Positions 32,185-40,454 of a stretch of DNA of 64,000 nucleotides are shown piece by piece. The notes under the pieces were generated by a model. That model did not search any database. It worked only from the letters and a program-made list of their open reading frames with translations, and was not told where the DNA came from. Position 1 is the first letter of the stretch. Every line of letters starts with the position of its first letter. The position numbers and the translations under genes are program-made. The stretch comes from Pseudooceanicola algae (GTDB taxonomy: Bacteria; Pseudomonadota; Alphaproteobacteria; Rhodobacterales; Rhodobacteraceae), in NCBI RefSeq assembly GCF_003590145.2, contig NZ_CP060436.1:3550501-3614500 (forward strand). Reading direction: 5' to 3'.

Positions 32185-33957
32185 ATGACATTAGACCAGA
32201 TCATCCTGTTTTCGCTTTTCATTGCGGTCTTCGCCCTGCTTCTCTGGGGGCGCTGGCGGTATGACATCGTCGCCTTCACCGCGCTGATGGTGGGGGTGGC
32301 GACGGGTGTCGTTCCCTATGAACAGGCGTTTTCCGGGTTCGGGCACGAGGCCACCCTGATCGTCGGGCTTGTGCTGGTGATCTCGGCCGGGCTGGTCCAT
32401 TCCGGCGCGGTCTATCTGATCACCCGGACGCTGCTGGATTCGGGGCGCAAGCTGGGCGCGCATATCGCCATCATGGGCGGGATCGGCGCGGTGCTTTCGG
32501 CCTTCATGAACAACGTGGCGGCGCTGGGGTTGCTGATGCCGGTCGACATGCAGGCCGCGCAGAAGGCCGGACGGTCGCCCAGTCTGTCTCTGATGCCGCT
32601 CAGTTTCGCCACGATCCTCGGGGGCATGGCGACACTGATCGGCACGCCGCCCAATATCATCATCTCCTCCGTCCGGGCCGAGGCGCTGGATGCGCCCTAT
32701 TCGATGTTCGATTTTGCCCCGGTCGGTGGCATCACGGCACTGATCGGGCTGGGTTTCGTCGCCCTGATCGGCTGGCGCCTGATCCCGCAGCCCGAGGACG
32801 GCCGCCTGACCGCCAAGGAGTTGGCGCAATATGTCGCCGAGCTGACCGTGCCCGAGGACAGCAAGCTGATCGGCAAGCGCGTCTTTGAACTGCAGGAAGA
32901 CGCGGAAAAGGCCGATGTCGCGATCATCGGCCTGATCCGGGCGGGCAAGCGGCTGTATGGTTCGGCCCGCAATACGCGGCTTGAGGCAGGCGATGCGCTG
33001 GTGCTGGAAGCGGTGCCCGAAGCGCTGGATGAACTCCGCTCGTCGCTGTCGCTGGCCTTTTCCGATGAACGCCGCGAGGAGTTGCTGGTCGCGGGGGGCG
33101 AGGGGCTGGATATCCTTGAACTGGTCGTGCCGGGGGATTCCCGGATCACCGGCAAGACGGCGCAGGGCATCGGCCTCAGCTGGCGGCAGCGCGCCGTCCT
33201 GATGGGGATTTCCCGCCAAGGCCGCCGCATCACCCGAGAGGTCCGCAAGACAGAGGTCCAGCCGGGCGATCTGTTGCTGTTGCTGGTGCCCAAGGATCAG
33301 GGCGGGGTAATCGCGGACTGGCTCGGCTGCCTGACGCTGGCGGATCGGGGCCTTGCGGTGACCGACAATACCAAGACCTGGCTGGCTATCGGCATGTTCG
33401 CCGCCGCCGTGGCGGCTGCCAGCTTCGGCCTGATGCATCTGCCGATCGCGCTTGGCTTCGTGGTGGTGGCCTACCTGCTGCTGCGCATCGTGCCCCTGCA
33501 GGATCTCTATACCTCGGTGGAATGGCCGGTGATCGTGCTTCTGGGCTCGATGATCCCACTTGGCACCGCGCTGGAAAGCTCCGGAGGGACGGAGCTGATC
33601 GCTCATGGCCTCGTGTCGCTGACCAACGGCTGGCCGGCCTGGGCCATCCTGACCGCGCTGATGGTGGTCACGATGACCCTGTCGGATGTGCTGAACAACA
33701 CCGCCACGACCATCGTCGCCGCACCCATCGGAATTTCCATGGCCGCGAGCCTGGGCGTTTCGGCCGACCCCTTCTTGATGGCGGTGGCCATCGCGGCCAG
33801 CTCGGCCTTCCTGACGCCCATCGGGCACAAGAACAATACGCTGATCCTTGGCCCCGGCGGCTACAGCTTTGGCGACTACTGGCGCATGGGCCTGCCGTTG
33901 GAGATCCTGGTGGTCGCCGTCTCCATCCCGCTGATCCTGGTGTTCTGGCCGCTGTGA
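32185..33957 (+). CDS. SLC13-family permease with two RCK-C (TrkA-C) domains
   Basis: A 590-residue transporter. About five helices precede a cytosolic insert (residues ~205-390) carrying two TrkA-C/RCK-C units (around LTVPEDSKLIGKRVFEL and ELVVPGDSRITGKTAQG), followed by the second membrane half. The sodium/anion symporter hairpin motifs ILGGMATLIGTPPNIIISS and MTLSDVLNNTATTIVAAP are present in the two halves. Substrates of this subtype include sulfate, dicarboxylates or other anions; the specific one cannot be called. The 291 bp upstream have no gene. Confidence 0.88.
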   Translation: MTLDQIILFSLFIAVFALLLWGRWRYDIVAFTALMVGVATGVVPYEQAFSGFGHEATLIVGLVLVISAGLVHSGAVYLITRTLLDSGRKLGAHIAIMGGIGAVLSAFMNNVAALGLLMPVDMQAAQKAGRSPSLSLMPLSFATILGGMATLIGTPPNIIISSVRAEALDAPYSMFDFAPVGGITALIGLGFVALIGWRLIPQPEDGRLTAKELAQYVAELTVPEDSKLIGKRVFELQEDAEKADVAIIGLIRAGKRLYGSARNTRLEAGDALVLEAVPEALDELRSSLSLAFSDERREELLVAGGEGLDILELVVPGDSRITGKTAQGIGLSWRQRAVLMGISRQGRRITREVRKTEVQPGDLLLLLVPKDQGGVIADWLGCLTLADRGLAVTDNTKTWLAIGMFAAAVAAASFGLMHLPIALGFVVVAYLLLRIVPLQDLYTSVEWPVIVLLGSMIPLGTALESSGGTELIAHGLVSLTNGWPAWAILTALMVVTMTLSDVLNNTATTIVAAPIGISMAASLGVSADPFLMAVAIAASSAFLTPIGHKNNTLILGPGGYSFGDYWRMGLPLEILVVAVSIPLILVFWPL

Positions 33958-34029
33958 CGACGCTCAGGGGGGCCTCCCTGCTCATATCCTGAGCACCTCG
34001 GGCGCGCTTGTCGGCCGCGCCGCGCCAAT

Positions 34030-34043
34030 TTGATCCTGATCAA
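34030..34043 (+). promoter_or_regulatory. FNR/FnrL box
   Basis: TTGATCCTGATCAA is a perfect match to the TTGAT-N4-ATCAA consensus. It lies 77 bp upstream of the DUF6455 ATG. With its centre at -41.5, transcription would start near 34078, and CATAGC at 34065-34070 would be a weak -10. This predicts activation at low oxygen. Confidence 0.8.
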
Positions 34044-34119
34044 GGCGGGGCCCCTTTGGCGGTCCATAGCCTGATGGGCAGAAAGGCCGGAAACGGCCCT
34101 CGCGTACAGGAGACGACCG

Positions 34120-34377
34120 ATGAAACCGCTTGGCGACCCGAACGAACATTACTGGCGCGTCCAGCGCATGGCGAAGGCGGTCGGCTCGGATCTGGCCGCA
34201 GCCCAAACCGAAGGACGCCTATCCGACCAGGACTGGGCCGATATGGTCACGCGTTGCCGGGGCTGCTCGGTGACCTGCGCCTGCAGCGACTGGCTGGACC
34301 GGGCCGAGATGGACGGGCGGACCCGAGACAGCGCCATCCCCGGCTGCGAGAACAAGCTGGTCTTCCCAAAGCTCTGA
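34120..34377 (+). CDS. DUF6455 cysteine-rich small protein
   Basis: An 85-residue cytosolic protein. It contains five cysteines, four of them clustered in CRGCSVTCACSDW and one in IPGCENKLVF, which is a plausible iron-sulfur or zinc site. The N-terminus MKPLGDPNEHYWRVQRMAKA is typical of the family. A perfect FNR box upstream suggests expression under oxygen limitation. The RBS AGGAGA lies about 9 bases before ATG 34120. Function unknown. Confidence 0.85.
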   Translation: MKPLGDPNEHYWRVQRMAKAVGSDLAAAQTEGRLSDQDWADMVTRCRGCSVTCACSDWLDRAEMDGRTRDSAIPGCENKLVFPKL

Positions 34378-34386
34378 CAGGTCGCG

Positions 34387-35766
34387 TCAGGCGTCCTGAA
34401 TGCGGCCCCATAGATCGTATTCCCCGGCTTCATCCACCTCGACCGTGACAATATCGCCGGGTTTCAGCGTCTCGTGGCCTTCGTCGATGAACAGGTTGCC
34501 GTCGATCTCGGGGGCATCGCCCTTTGTGCGGCAGGTGGCGGCATCTGCGTCGACCTCGTCCACGATGACATCGATCACCTTGCCGACCTTGGCGGCCAGC
34601 TTGGCCTCGGAAATCGTCTGAGCCTTCTCCATGAAGCGATCCCAGCGTTCCTGCTTCAGCTCCGCGGGGATATGGTCGGGCAGATCACTGGATCGCGCAC
34701 CGGCGACGTTCTCGTACTGGAAACAGCCCACGCGATCGAGCTGAGCTTCGTCCAGCCAGTCGAGCAGGTAGTCGAATTCGGCCTCGGTTTCGCCCGGATA
34801 GCCGACGATGAAAGTCGAGCGCAGGGTGATATCCGGGCAATCAGAGCGCCAGGCAGCGATTTCGTCCAGGGTGCGGGCACTTGCAGCAGGACGCGCCATG
34901 CGTTTCAGCACCTCGGGGTGGCCGTGCTGGAAGGGGATGTCAAGGTAGGGCAGCACCAGACCATCGGCCATCAGCGGGATCAGGTTACGCACATGCGGAT
35001 AGGGATAGACGTAGTGCAGCCGGACCCAGGCGCCGAGGGAGCCGAGGTCGCGCGCCAGATCGGTGATATGGGCGCGGTGGCCGCGGTCTTCGGCATGCTT
35101 GATATCAACGCCGTAGGCCGAGGTGTCCTGGCTGATGACCAGCAATTCCTTCACCCCCGCCTCGACCAGCTTTTCGGCCTCGCGGACCACGGCATGGGCG
35201 GGGCGGCTGGTAAGTCGTCCGCGCATGTCGGGGATGATGCAGAACTTGCACTTGTGATTGCAGCCCTCTGAAATCTTCAGATAGCTGTAATGCCGCGGTG
35301 TGAGGCTGACGCCGGAAGCAGGCAGCAGATCGACAAAGGGATCCGGGCTTGGCGGTACGGCCCTGTGCACCGCGTCGAGGACCTGTTCGTATTGATGCGG
35401 TCCGGTGACCGCGAGAACCTTGGGGTGGGCGCCAGTGATGAACTCCGGCTCGGCCCCGAGGCAGCCAGTGACGATGACCCGCCCGTTCGCCGACAGCGCT
35501 TCTCCGATCGCATCGAGGCTTTCGGCCTTGGCGCTGTCGAGAAAGCCGCAGGTGTTCACGATGACCGCGTCGGCGCCGGAATAATCCGGGCTGATCGCAT
35601 AGCCTTCGGCACGCAGCCGGGTCAGGATCCGCTCGCTGTCGACAAGGGCCTTGGGACAGCCGAGGCTGACCATACCGAGGGCGGGCTGGCCTGCCCGGCG
35701 CGTCCCGCTGCCAAATTGCGGCGCGGGGGCGAGGTCGGGGCGTAGGTCTGGCGGGTTCTGGGACAT
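34387..35766 (-). CDS. rimO: Ribosomal protein S12 methylthiotransferase RimO
   Basis: A 459-residue radical SAM enzyme that adds a methylthio group to the conserved Asp of ribosomal protein S12. Domains in order: UPF0004 (about 25-150, with [11 protein letters not shown]), radical SAM with CNHKCKFC (three Cys for the 4Fe-4S cluster), and a C-terminal TRAM domain (about 385-455). Length is normal. The next gene on this strand upstream is gcrA, separated by a 306-bp region full of repeats. Confidence 0.96.
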   Translation of the reverse strand: MSQNPPDLRPDLAPAPQFGSGTRRAGQPALGMVSLGCPKALVDSERILTRLRAEGYAISPDYSGADAVIVNTCGFLDSAKAESLDAIGEALSANGRVIVTGCLGAEPEFITGAHPKVLAVTGPHQYEQVLDAVHRAVPPSPDPFVDLLPASGVSLTPRHYSYLKISEGCNHKCKFCIIPDMRGRLTSRPAHAVVREAEKLVEAGVKELLVISQDTSAYGVDIKHAEDRGHRAHITDLARDLGSLGAWVRLHYVYPYPHVRNLIPLMADGLVLPYLDIPFQHGHPEVLKRMARPAASARTLDEIAAWRSDCPDITLRSTFIVGYPGETEAEFDYLLDWLDEAQLDRVGCFQYENVAGARSSDLPDHIPAELKQERWDRFMEKAQTISEAKLAAKVGKVIDVIVDEVDADAATCRTKGDAPEIDGNLFIDEGHETLKPGDIVTVEVDEAGEYDLWGRIQDA

Positions 35767-35836
35767 GAGGTGCCTATAGAGCGAATCGGTGGCTTTGGGA
35801 ATTGGGTGTGATCACCGTGGGAAACCGTGTTGGGCA

Positions 35837-35901
35837 AAGGGGCGCTGCCCCTTCTTGCCCCCGTGCCGGTGGCAATTCATCCCCGGAGTATTTCCGGCCA
35901 G
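35837..35901 (-). repeat. Dispersed repeat, copy 5a (inverted pair, left)
   Basis: Outer arm 35837-35857 (AAGGGGCGCTGCCCCTTCTT plus G) and inner arm 35874-35901 (contains CCCCGGAGTATTTCCGGCC) are exact reverse complements of 36038-36058 and 35996-36023. The outer arm alone forms a GC hairpin. Confidence 0.85.
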
Positions 35902-35995
35902 ATGAGCGAGCCCGGATGGCTTCGTTGGATCGACGGCGCTACAGCGTGCGACCAAGCTTGCACTGACCCGTTCGCCTATGGGCACGCTTATTCAC

Positions 35996-36058
35996 CTGGC
36001 CGGAAATACTCCGGGGATGAATTGGGCCTGAAAGGCGCAAGAAGGGGCAGCGCCCCTT
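35996..36058 (+). repeat. Dispersed repeat, copy 5b (inverted pair, right)
   Basis: It contains CTGGCCGGAAATACTCCGGG (start of the inner arm) and a GGGGC-AGC-GCCCC hairpin (outer arm). It resembles the four single copies elsewhere and ends 14 bases from the stop codon of minus-strand gcrA, where the hairpin could act as its terminator. Confidence 0.8.
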
Positions 36059-36072
36059 CCTGTCCTTCGGGA

Positions 36073-36657
36073 TTAACGTTTGCGATCGCGGCGCGAGGAC
36101 ATCGGTTGGAAAGCCACGCCCACATGAGCATCGCAATAGGGCTTGCCGGCCTGGACGGGCAGGCCGCAGAACCAGAAATCCTCGGTGGCAGGATCGCCCA
36201 CCGGCCATTTGCAGGTCCGTTCGGTCAGTTCCATCAACGTGAGCCGCTTGGCCTTCTTCTCGATGGCCGAGACCTTGGCCAGGGCTTCGGGGCTGATTTC
36301 GTTGGCCGAGGGCTGCGGCGGCAGGGGCTGACCGGCCGGGATGATCGCCTTGCGCGCCGGGCTGGGCGCCGGTGCAGGGACCACGGCTGTCGGCTCGGGC
36401 TTGGGCTCTTCGCGGGGCGCGGCGGGCGCTTCTGTGGTTTCGCGCTTCGGCGCCGCCGGCTTGGCCTTGGCTTCGGGCTTGGCCGGAGTCGCGGCAGGGG
36501 CCGCCCCGCCGGTCCGGTTGGACAGGCCGAGGCGATGCACCTTGCCGATCACGGCGTTGCGCGTGACGCCGCCAAGCTCTTTTGCGATCTGGCTGGCCGA
36601 CTGACCCTCCGACCACATCTTCTTCAGCAGCTCGACGCGCTCATCGGTCCAGGACAT
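36073..36657 (-). CDS. gcrA: GcrA-family cell cycle regulator
   Basis: A 194-residue protein. The N-terminal helix-turn-helix (MSWTDERVELLKKMWSEGQS..., VTRNAVIGKVHRLGL) matches GcrA, which binds sigma70 and methylated GANTC sites to activate cell-cycle genes. A Pro/Ala/Lys-rich linker (about 50-130) leads to the sigma-interacting C-terminal part with CKWPVGDP, FWFCGLPVQAGKPYCDAH (Cys-rich). Length is typical. Its 3' end lies next to a dispersed repeat. Confidence 0.94.
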   Translation of the reverse strand: MSWTDERVELLKKMWSEGQSASQIAKELGGVTRNAVIGKVHRLGLSNRTGGAAPAATPAKPEAKAKPAAPKRETTEAPAAPREEPKPEPTAVVPAPAPSPARKAIIPAGQPLPPQPSANEISPEALAKVSAIEKKAKRLTLMELTERTCKWPVGDPATEDFWFCGLPVQAGKPYCDAHVGVAFQPMSSRRDRKR

Positions 36658-36818
36658 TGGGGAAGCCTCCAGCTTTCAGTTTGGCCGCCCGCGCCACGAC
36701 AGTGGGGGCGGGCCGGGACGGCTTTTCTTGCCGCCTTTTCGGATCAGGTCTCTATTCTAGGCATCGGGGACGAAGTTACAAGCGGCCCCCGATGTCCTTC
36801 CTGCGCGTCAAAGCGGTT

Positions 36819-37745
36819 TCACAGGCCCAGACACCAGCGCATCACGGCCTTCTGCGCATGCAGGCGGTTCTCGGCCTCGTCGAAGATCACCGAATGGGGG
36901 CCGTCCATGACCGAGGATGTCACCTCTTCATCGCGATGCGCGGGCAGGCAATGCATGAACAGCGCATCGGGTTTCGCCGCCGCCATCAGCGCGTCGTTCA
37001 CCTGGTAGGGGCGCAGCATGTTGTGGCGCCGTTCGCGCATGCTTTGCGGGTCATGCATCGACACCCAGGTATCCGCGACCACCAGGTCGGCCCCTTCGAC
37101 GGCGCGCATGGCGTCGCGTTCCACGGTCACCCGGACGCCCTTGTCGCGGGCAAAGCCCATGGCCTTGGGGTCGGGGTCCAGCTGCATCGGACCTGCAAAG
37201 GTCAGGTCGAAGCCGAATTGTCCCGCCGCATGCAGCATCGAGGCACAGACATTGTTGCCGTCCCCCGTCCAGACGACCTTCTTGCCCTTGATCGGCCCGC
37301 GGTGTTCCTCGTAGGTCATTACATCTGCCATGATCTGGCAGGGATGGGTCGCATCGGTCAGCCCGTTGATCACCGGCACGCTGGCGTATTCGGACAGCTC
37401 GTGCAGGATATCCTCGGAAAAGGTACGGATCATGATAAGGTCGACATAGCGGCTCAGCACGCGGGCGGTATCGGCGATGCTCTCTCCGTGGCCCAGCTGC
37501 ATCTCGCTGCCCGACAGGACCATCGTCTGGCCGCCCATCTGGCGGGTCCCGACATCAAAGCTGACGCGGGTCCGGGTCGACGGCTTCTCGAAGATCAGCG
37601 CCACCATGCGCCCGGCCAGCGGCTGGCTGTCATCCGGCGTGCCCTTGGGGCGGCCTTCGCGGGCGGTCTTCATGGCGCGGGCGTGGTCGATCATCTGCCG
37701 GAGTTCCCCGGCATCGGTCGTGTGCAGGTCTAGAAAATGGTTCAT
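36819..37745 (-). CDS. argF: Ornithine carbamoyltransferase
   Basis: A 308-residue enzyme that makes citrulline from ornithine and carbamoyl phosphate in arginine synthesis. The carbamoyl-phosphate loop is [13 protein letters not shown] (STRTR), further ligands are in [15 protein letters not shown] (HPxQ) and [13 protein letters not shown] (HCLP), and the ornithine site is in DTWVSMHD. It lies 57 bp downstream of argD on the same strand, so argDF is likely one operon. Confidence 0.96.
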   Translation of the reverse strand: MNHFLDLHTTDAGELRQMIDHARAMKTAREGRPKGTPDDSQPLAGRMVALIFEKPSTRTRVSFDVGTRQMGGQTMVLSGSEMQLGHGESIADTARVLSRYVDLIMIRTFSEDILHELSEYASVPVINGLTDATHPCQIMADVMTYEEHRGPIKGKKVVWTGDGNNVCASMLHAAGQFGFDLTFAGPMQLDPDPKAMGFARDKGVRVTVERDAMRAVEGADLVVADTWVSMHDPQSMRERRHNMLRPYQVNDALMAAAKPDALFMHCLPAHRDEEVTSSVMDGPHSVIFDEAENRLHAQKAVMRWCLGL

Positions 37746-37802
37746 CGGTATACCTTGTCTGCGCGCGCGCCGCCTCGGGCGCGCGCAATGTCGTGCGTGA
37801 GA

Positions 37803-38987
37803 TCAGCCGGCAAGCGCCGCCGTCACGGCGGTCGCGGCGGCATCCAGCCGGGTGACGGCCTCGGCGATCTCGTCTTCGGAAAGGGTGAGCGGGGGCAGCA
37901 GGCGCAACACGTTGTCAGCCGCCGGAACGGTGATGATCTCCTGCGCGAAACCGGCCTTGACCACTTCGCCGCAAGGAACCTTGCATTTCAGGCCGATCAT
38001 GAAGCCCTGACCGCGCACGGCCTCGAACACCTCCGGATGGCCTGCGACCAGCCCTTCCAGCTTCTGACGCAGCAGACCGGCCTTGCGGTTTACCTCGTCC
38101 AGGAAATCGGGGTCCGAAACGATTTCGATCACCGCGCAGCCCACGGCACATCCCAGCGGGTTGCCGCCATAGGTCGATCCGTGGGTGCCGAGGGTCATTC
38201 CGCTCGCGGCCTCTTCACTCGCCAGCACGGCCCCAAGCGGAAAGCCTCCGCCGATGCCCTTGGCGACCATCATGATATCCGGGGCGATCCCGGCCCATTC
38301 ATGGGCGAACAGGCGCCCCGTCCGTCCGATACCGCATTGCACCTCGTCCAGGATCAGCAGCACACCGGTCGCGTCACAAATCGCGCGGATCGTCTTCAGA
38401 TCCTCGTCCGACAGCGGGCGAATGCCGCCCTCGCCCTGGATCGGTTCGATGATCACGGCGGCGGTGGTCTCGGTGATGGCGTCCTTCAGAAGGCCCCAGT
38501 CGCCGTGCGGCAGAACCTTGAAACCGGGCAGCAGCGGGCCCATCCCCTTGACCATCTTCTCGGTCGGTGCCGCAGCGATCGCGGCCGAGGACCGGCCATG
38601 GAAGGCGCCCTCGAAGGAAATGATCTCGACCCGCTCGGGCTGACCCTTCTCGTACCAGTATTTCCGCGCCATCTTCACCGCCAGCTCCATCGCCTCGGTG
38701 CCCGAATTGGTGAAAAAGACCGTGTCGGCAAAGCTCCGGTCGACCAGCATCGCGGCCAGGGCTTCCTGTTGCGGGATCTCGTATAGATTGCTCAGATGCC
38801 AGACCTTGCCGGCCTGTTCGGTCAGCGCCGCGACCAGCGCGGGATGGGCATGGCCAAGCGCGTTCACCGCGATCCCGGCCCCCATGTCCAGGAATCGGCG
38901 CCCGTCCTCCTCGATCAGCCAGGAGCCTTCGCCCTTCACGAAATGAAGCGGCGCACGGGAATAGGTCGGCAGAACAGGAGGGATCAT
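37803..38987 (-). CDS. argD: Acetylornithine aminotransferase
   Basis: A 394-residue class III PLP-dependent aminotransferase. The PLP Lys is in MMVAKGIGGGFPLGAV, the phosphate loop in NSGTEAMELAVKMARKY, and VLLILDEVQCGIGRTG carries the pyridine-contacting Asp. It exchanges an amino group between glutamate and N-acetylglutamate semialdehyde, and may also act on succinyl-diaminopimelate. argF follows. Confidence 0.94.
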   Translation of the reverse strand: MIPPVLPTYSRAPLHFVKGEGSWLIEEDGRRFLDMGAGIAVNALGHAHPALVAALTEQAGKVWHLSNLYEIPQQEALAAMLVDRSFADTVFFTNSGTEAMELAVKMARKYWYEKGQPERVEIISFEGAFHGRSSAAIAAAPTEKMVKGMGPLLPGFKVLPHGDWGLLKDAITETTAAVIIEPIQGEGGIRPLSDEDLKTIRAICDATGVLLILDEVQCGIGRTGRLFAHEWAGIAPDIMMVAKGIGGGFPLGAVLASEEAASGMTLGTHGSTYGGNPLGCAVGCAVIEIVSDPDFLDEVNRKAGLLRQKLEGLVAGHPEVFEAVRGQGFMIGLKCKVPCGEVVKAGFAQEIITVPAADNVLRLLPPLTLSEDEIAEAVTRLDAAATAVTAALAG

Positions 38988-39330
38988 GGGAGTCCTCTGG
39001 GGATGTAAGAGGCCTTCTCAGAGCATGCGCTCAAGGGCCAAGTCAAGTTTTCAGGAATTTGGCGAAATTTCCGCCGGGATGCGCCGCGACATTTTGGGCG
39101 CAGGATCACTCTGCCGCCTCCCGCAAAACGGGAAGGCAAGGCTTACGCGCGTCGGCGTCGGCGGATAATGGGGGCCAGAGCGATCATGGCGGATGGTCTA
39201 GGCCATTTCCCGCCCCTTGACCAGAGACATCCGCGCACCCTGCATGTTTCCCTGTTCCAAGTATCCCGGGGGGGCTCCGGCACGGAGACGGGGCAGAGCC
39301 CCATACACCATCCCGAACCTCTTGCCCGCC
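38988..39330. other. Gene-free region upstream of argD
   Basis: The left part should hold the argD promoter on the minus strand; a CTTGACTT stretch (39041-39048 on that strand, approximate) could be a -35 element, but no clear -10 is seen. The right part holds repeat copy 2. No gene is supported. Confidence 0.5.
39246..39302 (+). repeat. Dispersed bipartite intergenic repeat, copy 2
   Basis: Module 1 GTTTCCCTGTTCCAAGTATC then CCGGGG; module 2 GGGGCAGAGCCCC at 39290-39302. It ends 28 bases from the meaB stop codon, on whose transcript module 2 reads as a GC hairpin. Confidence 0.8.
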
Positions 39331-40314
39331 TCAACGCGGCACTACCCCCAGTCCCGTCAGCATCGTCTGGGCGGCTAGCTCCGGGGTCAGCTCCCCGGCC
39401 ACCACCTGCGCCGCCAATTCCGCCATTCGGGCCTTCGCCGCGCCGTTGTCGAGGGCGCTCAGCAGCCCTTCGCGCACCTCCTCGCCGAACCAGAACCGCG
39501 CCTGTTCGGACCGGATGCGGTCGTAGTGCCCGGCCTCGCGCCGCCAGCCGACCAGCGCCTGCATTTCGTCCCATGCGGTCTCCAGCCCGGCGTTCTCCAG
39601 CGCCGAGACCGTGATGGCCTTGGGAAAGCCCTCGGGATCGCGCGCCCGCTTGCGCAGCAGACGCAAGGCGCCTGCGTAATCCGCGCAGGTACGCATGGCG
39701 GCGGGCTTCAGCGCACCGTCGGCCTTGTTCACCAGGATCAGGTCGGCGCGCTCCATGATGCCGCGTTTCACCCCCTGCAATTCGTCCCCGCCGGCCGGGG
39801 CCAGCAGCAGCAGGAACAGGTCGCTGATCTCGGAAACCACGGTTTCGGACTGGCCGACGCCGACGGTCTCGATCAGCACCACGTCGAATCCGGCGGCTTC
39901 GCAGAGCGCTACGGCCTCGCGGGACCGGCGGGCGATGCCGCCCAGCTGGCTTTGGCTGGGCGAGGGGCGGATATAGGCGCCCGGCGCGCGGGCCAGGAGC
40001 GGCATCCGCGTCTTGTCGCCCAGGATCGAGCCTCCGGTCCGGGTCGAAGACGGATCGACCGCCAGCACCGCCACGCGCAGGCCCTGTTCGGTCAGCATCA
40101 TGCCGAAGCTCTCGATGAAGGTAGACTTGCCCACCCCCGGTGTGCCCGACAGTCCGATCCGGAAGGCCTGCCGCCCGGCCTGCGCAAGCTGCTGCAACAG
40201 CGCCGCCGCCTGGGCCCGGTGATCGGCGCGGCGGCTTTCCACCAGCGTGATCGCGCGCGACAGGGCGCGGCGGTCCCCGTCGACGATCTTCTGCGCGAGG
40301 GTCTCTGTCTCCAT
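39331..40314 (-). CDS. meaB: Methylmalonyl-CoA mutase-associated GTPase MeaB
   Basis: A 327-residue G3E-family GTPase that protects methylmalonyl-CoA mutase and gates delivery of its B12 cofactor. Walker A GTPGVGKST is near residue 60, VDPSSTRTGGSILGDKTRM is the family signature (switch region), ETVGVGQSE holds a switch and LVNKADG is the NKxD base-specificity motif. The mutase itself is not in the window; the epimerase mce is about 14 kb away. Confidence 0.94.
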   Translation of the reverse strand: METETLAQKIVDGDRRALSRAITLVESRRADHRAQAAALLQQLAQAGRQAFRIGLSGTPGVGKSTFIESFGMMLTEQGLRVAVLAVDPSSTRTGGSILGDKTRMPLLARAPGAYIRPSPSQSQLGGIARRSREAVALCEAAGFDVVLIETVGVGQSETVVSEISDLFLLLLAPAGGDELQGVKRGIMERADLILVNKADGALKPAAMRTCADYAGALRLLRKRARDPEGFPKAITVSALENAGLETAWDEMQALVGWRREAGHYDRIRSEQARFWFGEEVREGLLSALDNGAAKARMAELAAQVVAGELTPELAAQTMLTGLGVVPR

Positions 40315-40454
40315 GGGCTTTGATCCTGTCCTGCTTCCCTCGGGTTTAACGCCCGCTGTCCAAGTCGAAAAGAGCGTCTGCCCGTTTCCGGCGCAAGCAA
40401 GAAGGGGAAGGTCCGAATATGGACGTGCCGTCCCCCGCGGCGCATAAGGACGCC

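Larger units (their letters stand above)
35767..36072. other. Gene-free region between gcrA and rimO holding an inverted repeat pair
   Basis: This 306-bp stretch is dominated by two inverted copies of the dispersed repeat, listed separately. The 94 bp between the inner arms (35902-35995) show no ORF of note. The rimO promoter must lie in or before the left copy. Confidence 0.7.
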
